NCBI GenBank assembly: GCA_944470555.2
Contig: OX104128.1
Coordinates: forward strand, 1 to 64,000
Direction: 5' to 3'
DNA: 64,000 bases
DNA from: Heterobilharzia americana
Lineage: Eukaryota > Platyhelminthes > Trematoda > Strigeidida > Schistosomatidae
In this document: in pieces, positions 59,801-64,000 of the stretch
How positions within the stretch are numbered: position 1 is the first letter of the stretch
How the letters are laid out: the number at the start of each line of letters is the position of its first letter
Made by a program: the position numbers and the translations under genes
The notes under the pieces: model-generated
The model's input: the letters and a program-made list of their open reading frames with translations, nothing else
The model's database searches: none
What the model was told of the DNA's origin: nothing

Positions 59801-62800
59801 GCTAACTCATATCGACACTTCGTCCTCCCTCTCTCTAGTCCACTCGTAACCCCACTACAATAAAACTTATTGTATACAAAGCGTGTAATTTGTGCAGAAG
59901 TTGAGAACATCAGTTATTTTTGCTTTGATAGACGGAAGCAGTTTAAGACTGAGTGAAATTTCGAAAGGATTTCGAAGAATTCACCTGAATATGCTTTCTG
60001 CAATCCCTTCTTTGTGAATTAATTTTAAAGGAGTGAGGAAAACAGCCTCAGCCTCAGTAACTACAAAGAGTTTATCCACAGACACATATTTCAGAGTTCT
60101 TCATTTGATCCTAGTAAATCTAAAACACTTAATATCCATTTATACAGAGAATGTTGATAGAGATTTAGTTTGATTTAATATTATCGGCCTCAAAAAACGA
60201 CATCACTGATATTCAAGACAAATAAGTTGAGTAACTAAATATACAAGAACCATTAGTAAGCTGGGTGGCTGGCAAAATCGTGAGTGTCTACTGTGGAAGA
60301 GTCCAACACTGGTGGAATGAAACAGCTGTCCAGTACTCCTGGGTTTTCAATAGTACTCTAACTGATGTCAGTATGTGTGGAATACTAATTGTAATAAGTT
60401 GCAAGTGTGTCCATGTACAAAAGGATCACACAAGTATTCCAAAGGGGAATTCTGAAAAACAATAGCAGAAGATGTATAAGTACGATGTATTGGTAAAAGT
60501 TACATGATATATATATGAACAAGGGATCACGCTGTCGAACAAAACAAGATGAGTAGAATTTGAACAATAGAAATAAGGAAGTGCAATGCAACAACATTAC
60601 AAGTTTATGAATACATAATGATACCTAGAAAACACCAGGCTCATCAGCAACGCTGAACGTGGCATTATATAGAAGCCAGCTAACCTGCGTTTTTGTGGAG
60701 GTTCATTGTTTTCACTATTTATTGATATACTTGTTATTCTGAGTTGTTTTATTGGATCGAATTGTTCGACCTTTATTGGCATATGGGCTTCTATGTGGAC
60801 GCCTAGATATTGCCTGAGTGCTAATTATCGTAATTTGGTTGGTAATGGCTAGCAGAGGAATCCAGGAAGTGCGTTTCACCAGATTTGGGACCCGTCAGAA
60901 GTGGCTACCGTTCGTCTGTAGCATAGTGGATAACTCCTTGGCGTTTGAGGCCATGGATACGAGGTTCGAGTCTCCGTGGGAACAACATCACTCACTTGGG
61001 TGCATGTACATGTAGCTGAAGAGTCCCAAATAGGACGGAACGCGCATCCTGAATTCCTCAGCTAGCCACAACTAACCAATGTTCTTTGTTTTCGTTTTGG
61101 TTTTCTAAGATAACCGTGGTCCAGTAGACTCGTATTTCAATACTCTATTCGTCATGAACATCCGTCAGTTGCTGAACTGCTGGAAACCTTGAAACTATGG
61201 GTGGCCATTTCGTCGCACTAGTATGAGACTCATCAGTTTCGCAACAGGAAACGTTTAGCGAGTTCTGGGAAAATTCAGAAGTGCTGATGACAAATACCGT
61301 GACCGGTATGCCTCGGTTGTAGTGAACACTGCAGAAATCATTCAACCGGCTTATGAAAACAGCCCATTAACATTCACCAAGAATGTATCTGTGCACACCC
61401 CAGGAATAAGCAGAATCAATCTGATGGCTGGCAGAAGCAGTCAGCAACTCTTTAATTAGCTCAAGCTAACAGTTAGAGCTTGTAAGTGATGATGTTTTAC
61501 CGAATCCTTGGTATCTTTGACTTTTCAACCCAATCGTACTTCACTTCCTGTTTCATACCCAGTAAGACCATGGCTGGGTATTCGCAACAAAAGCTGAGGG
61601 CACGTGAATCAGTAATCTGTCAAAACCAACATCCCTAGCAATCCTCACCTGACCTTGACACGGCTCATATGGTGATTCCTCTAGACATAAGCAGTATCTG
61701 TGAAGACGCTTATTTTCGAAAACCTATAATTTCTGCACTTTTTCAAATGGCTATGTTTTGCTGGAATATAACAGAGCATCACAGACTGAAGTATATTACA
61801 CTCGCCTTTTAGCAGGTAGTCAGATATATCTTATGTGAATGGAAGAGATAATACAAGTTGATTGACGCCCAAAAGTGCTGCCGTATGAGACCCTAAATCT
61901 TGAAGTCAAGTAAATTGTTTTAGCATATAATAAGACTCAAGAATATTTATCCCCAAAAACCCGGATTATGATGAGGGTAACTTACTAGGCATGTAATTCA
62001 TATAAGACAGACTTCAGTTTAAAAAGATGTGAACACTCAATCATTTATCCAACTAACCATTCACGAATCGATGGTGTAGTAAAGAATAACAAATTCGAAA
62101 AATGTTGAGCTGCGAAACCTCAGAATATCAAAGTCACATACATCGTACACAGAAATGTTGTCGAAGATTGACAGTGGTGAAGGAAACCATCTAGGGAATA
62201 CGAGAATGAGATGACTTCAGTAAACAGGTAAGCCGATAGGTAGTTATGTTAGGAAAAAGAGCCTGCTCGCCATCTGGATAGCTTTATTGCATTACTCAAT
62301 ATGAACCTGAAAATTGAATCAAATTAAGGCCATGGATTCAAATGTTTAAAGTCGGTAAAATAAACGAGACTTTGAAATGTTGTTTCCATGACAGAGGTAG
62401 GTTGATGACAGTGCCTCGTTATTGACTATACAAATAGGCAAAAACCATCGTAAATATGAGTAGGTCTGTTTTTTTAATATTTATTGAAGATTTCAACTCT
62501 TTCCAGTGATTATCTGAGACAATTAGATGCCAACTTTCTTGCTTTGTTGAAATTGCTGTTTTCACTTACTCCTCATAACCTTTCTGAAAGATGTTCAGAA
62601 AATCTGCAACCAAACATTCTTTTTATTGTTACACTTGAGGTGATATCAGTAGTTGCAGTTCTACAGTAAATCAACCTGTTGACTTACTGACTGCATCTGG
62701 GAGTGCACTGCTTGACACAAAATAACTTGCTTGTCTGCAGAAAATTTATCAGCTAATGATTGGATATTGAGAAATAGAATCTATCCTGATTGAGATTCCA

Positions 62801-63966
62801 CTGTATTTAACCTGGTAGTTATACCATGAAACTTTCTACTTTTCGATGGGTGAAATTAGATATAGTTTAGGAACGTTGATGGCTTAATTTTGACATTAGT
62901 AGAGTTTCCTTTCCTAATTCTCTGCTTTCAAACCTATCACCTGATTGCATGAACACCTAAATTCAGATACCATGTGAATTACAGTCGGGGCCTTTCGTAC
63001 ATGTCAGTGAAATCTTAGCAGGTGTGTTTCACATTCAGTTTGACTCAGTTTTACACTTGGAAGTTGATCAATGTACTCAGTGATGTTTTCTTAAGGGTAT
63101 TAACACAATTGTTCTCCTCTCAAGGTTTTCGCAAAAGTCAAATCAAATAAGTGGCAAATAGTAGGATTTGTTATTCCAGAACGGTTAGTTAGTTAACTGA
63201 TTGAGTGTTCATACTCCTATGAACTGATGTTTGTTTACATTGTAGATTACTAGGTCGGAGCTAAAGAAGAGAAGGGAAATCATCTAATTTGCCTCCTCAA
63301 ATTATCATTTCACACAATTAATGATATAAGCCTAGTTTGTTTTTAAATCTCTTTTTGTTGTCACCAAAAATACATTTCAGATTTATTAGAAAGTTTAAAA
63401 AAAATGAAGGAGGATTATGGTAAGTCTCTGCCATGGTTTTTCTATGCATTTGGTAGATGAAATCAGTTCCAGTCACATTATAGCACATGAATGCTTTTCG
63501 TTATGGTTCGCTTTCACGAACAATTTGAATTTAATATTTTATTAACTGACATTAATTAGGATATTCTTTCATCTTTTTCATTTTGATAATTGTCTTCACA
63601 TCTCCAAAGTTCCGATAAAATACTTTTGTTTCTTATCTTATAGGAGAATTATTTGAACCGAACAACAGGAATATTCCTCTCTATGAGCTGTTGTATGATA
63701 TATACCGAGGTGAAAAATAATTACCACTCACTGTCTTTACTTTGTGTTTATCCCTGTTTTGTACTGTTTAAAGAAGCATCCTCCAATACACAGTGGAAGA
63801 TCTGCAAAGTAAATTCTGCTTGAGGGATTGTGTAGAACACAGCCGTTACACTGTCGTATTTCAGTTACTCAAAACTGAACATGTCTTGAATCTACTCAGT
63901 AAAATTCTTCTTGCAGCTATAGTTACTTTTCTTTCCGGTTTATTTGGCGTTATTCCTACTAAGTAG
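56738..63966 (+). CDS. Micro-exon gene (MEG-type) small secreted protein, seven exons
   Basis: Exons: 56,738-56,813; 57,893-57,943; 58,770-58,832; 59,594-59,641; 63,381-63,419; 63,644-63,709; 63,917-63,966 (stop TAG). Joined they give 130 codons without a stop. All introns are phase 1 with GT..AG ends, and the internal exons are 51, 63, 48, 39 and 66 nt, all divisible by three. Residues 1-24 form a signal peptide (MAVPF, then a Leu/Ile-rich core ending TSIA). The mature part has an N-glycosylation site (NET, 27-29), one Cys (32), a charged helix-prone stretch (43-92) and a hydrophobic tail (115-130). Schistosome MEGs show this architecture and are expressed in glands and tegument of intra-host stages. 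No catalytic role is known or inferred. If the weak exon-6 donor (GTGAAA) is skipped, the frame ends GEK-stop at 63,720. I cannot name the MEG family. Confidence 0.85.
57558..57590 (+). other. Possible extra micro-exon (33 nt)
   Basis: Between exons 1 and 2: acceptor TTCCTTTCGGTGTTTAG, 33 nt, donor GTGAAA. Reads MHKDAWDSTY in the gene frame with phase-1 boundaries and no stop. The donor is weak, though it is the same hexamer as that of exon 6. It could be an alternatively spliced exon or chance. Confidence 0.3.
57893..57943 (+). CDS. MEG exon 2 (51 nt)
   Basis: Acceptor TTTTATGTATTACAG, donor GTAACA. Encodes VNETQLCHLLEVVYEYR with phase-1 boundaries, including the only Cys of the predicted protein and an N-glycosylation sequon. 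Confidence 0.85.
58770..58832 (+). CDS. MEG exon 3 (63 nt)
   Basis: Acceptor CATGCTTCCATACAG, donor GTATGT. Encodes a charged helix-like stretch (ELIQEETKSS, then MKTVSEMIKFQ), phase 1 at both ends. Confidence 0.87.
59594..59641 (+). CDS. MEG exon 4 (48 nt)
   Basis: Acceptor TTCCCCATTTTCTAG, donor GTAAGT. Encodes GEMKHKFADYSEQLDT, phase 1 at both ends. Confidence 0.87.
59707..59748 (+). other. Possible extra micro-exon (42 nt)
   Basis: Only 65 nt after exon 4: acceptor CAGTTGCCTAG, 42 nt, donor GTTAGC (like exon 1 donor GTTAGT). Reads FDIYNRNAHRKMYT in frame, phase 1 at both ends. The pyrimidine tract is poor. It would be used together with a very short intron, as schistosome genes sometimes have. 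Confidence 0.3.
60847..60898 (-). ncRNA. Hammerhead ribozyme motif, inverted, damaged
   Basis: Minus strand: CTGACGG, GTCC, CAAATC, TGGT, GAAA, CGCACTTC, CTGGATTCC. GAAA is intact, but the core CUGANGA ends in G instead of A and stem II has a mismatch. It faces the plus-strand hammerhead 110 nt away, with the tRNA-like segment between them. Confidence 0.65.
61016..61057 (+). ncRNA. Hammerhead ribozyme motif, damaged
   Basis: CTGAAGA (fits CUGANGA), stem II GTCC/GGAC with loop CAAATA, then GGAA where GAAA is required, stem III around CGCGC, triplet ATC and stem I CTGAATTCC. The A-to-G change in the invariant GAAA should abolish cleavage. Confidence 0.75.
61090..63370. other. Intron sequence of the micro-exon gene
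   Basis: Right part of the 3.7 kb intron between MEG exons 4 and 5. I find no further in-frame micro-exon with confidence. Confidence 0.5.
63381..63419 (+). CDS. MEG exon 5 (39 nt)
   Basis: Acceptor AAATACATTTCAG, donor GTAAGT. Encodes YLLESLKKMKEDY, phase 1 at both ends. The intron before it is 3.7 kb and contains a SINE at 60.8-61.1 kb. Confidence 0.83.
63644..63709 (+). CDS. MEG exon 6 (66 nt)
   Basis: Acceptor TGTTTCTTATCTTATAG, donor GTGAAA (weak). Encodes GELFEPNNRNIP then LYELLYDIYR. If the donor is not used the frame ends three codons later at 63,720. Confidence 0.83.
63917..63966 (+). CDS. MEG last exon, hydrophobic tail and stop
   Basis: Strong acceptor (AAATTCTTCTTGCAG), then AIVTFLSGLFGVIPTK and TAG. 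The 3-prime UTR continues beyond the window. Confidence 0.72.
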
Positions 63967-64000
63967 CTTTCGCAAATTGTCTACACTCTCCTCCCAAGTT

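Larger units (their letters stand above)
60805..61080 (+). mobile_element. Hammerhead SINE with inverted second hammerhead arm
   Basis: The middle has a clear tRNA-like Pol III promoter: A box TAGCATAGTGG and B box GGTTCGAGTCT within GTTCGTCTGTAGCATAGTGG onward (60.91-60.99 kb). It is followed on the plus strand by GGGTGCATGTACATGTAG and a hammerhead motif at 61,016-61,057. On the left (60,847-60,898) lies a second hammerhead on the minus strand. It sits in the long intron between MEG exons 4 and 5. Sm-alpha-like. Confidence 0.85.

Noticed and set aside
62484..62669. Possible MEG exon starting after TTTCAACTCTTTCCAG at 62,507 (DYLRQLDANF, resembling exon 4 DYSEQLDT)
   Set aside because: The open frame needs phase 2 at the acceptor. 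In the gene phase 1 it hits TGA after three codons, and no good donor keeps the frame.
62741..62800. Strong-looking acceptor TTGCTTGTCTGCAG in the MEG intron
   Set aside because: Joining from exon 4 gives an immediate TAA, and no in-frame donor follows nearby.

Overview
The window is AT-rich invertebrate DNA that looks like a blood fluke (Schistosoma) genome. Four things point there: degenerate copies of an RTE-clade LINE resembling the schistosome SR2 family, CR1-clade LINEs whose ORF1 carries a PHD-like zinc finger, tRNA-like SINEs carrying a hammerhead-ribozyme motif (the Sm-alpha type), and a gene built from tiny symmetric exons (a micro-exon gene, MEG, an architecture best known from schistosomes). 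No bacterial-type gene, tRNA, rRNA or CRISPR array is seen. Family names rest on recognition of protein motifs and were not checked by search.

Layout. 1-1.2 kb: nothing recognised. 1.2-4.1 kb (-): a Ty3/gypsy pol relic (protease, RT, RNase H, integrase). 4.6-6.3 kb (-): two nested CR1-like LINE fragments. 6.35-8.2 kb (+): a decayed RTE LINE. 8.2-19.37 kb: 11 kb of non-coding DNA with one decayed hammerhead SINE near 11.7 kb. 19.372-19.385 kb: a run of N, followed directly by about 265 bp of CCCTAA telomere-type repeat. 19.65-24.86 kb: two RTE LINEs tail to tail around a TAA/TTA palindrome. 24.86-25.42 kb: a repeat unit that recurs, with an attached RTE copy, in opposite orientation at 47.5-51.5 kb, and in part at 43.0-44.3 kb. 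27.5-31.9 kb (+): a near full-length CR1 LINE. 31.9-34.2 kb (+): an older LINE relic. 34.7-35.2 kb: an RTE 3-prime fragment. 35.6-40.25 kb (-): a second near full-length CR1 LINE. 40-47.5 kb: mostly unassigned. 52.2 kb: a TA microsatellite. 54.4 kb: a short LINE fragment. 55.2 kb and 60.8-61.1 kb: hammerhead SINEs.

The only convincing host gene is at the right end. Seven exons between 56,738 and 63,966 (+) join into one open frame of 130 codons. The first exon encodes a signal peptide. Five internal exons of 51, 63, 48, 39 and 66 nt follow, all multiples of three and all bounded by phase-1 introns. The last exon encodes a short hydrophobic tail. A TATA box and CCAAT box lie just upstream. It is predicted to be a small secreted protein. 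No enzymatic function can be assigned.

All long ORFs elsewhere are retroelement remains, and every element examined carries stops, frameshifts or lost domains. The window is a retroelement graveyard beside one MEG-type gene, with one probable assembly join (gap plus telomere repeat) in its left third.
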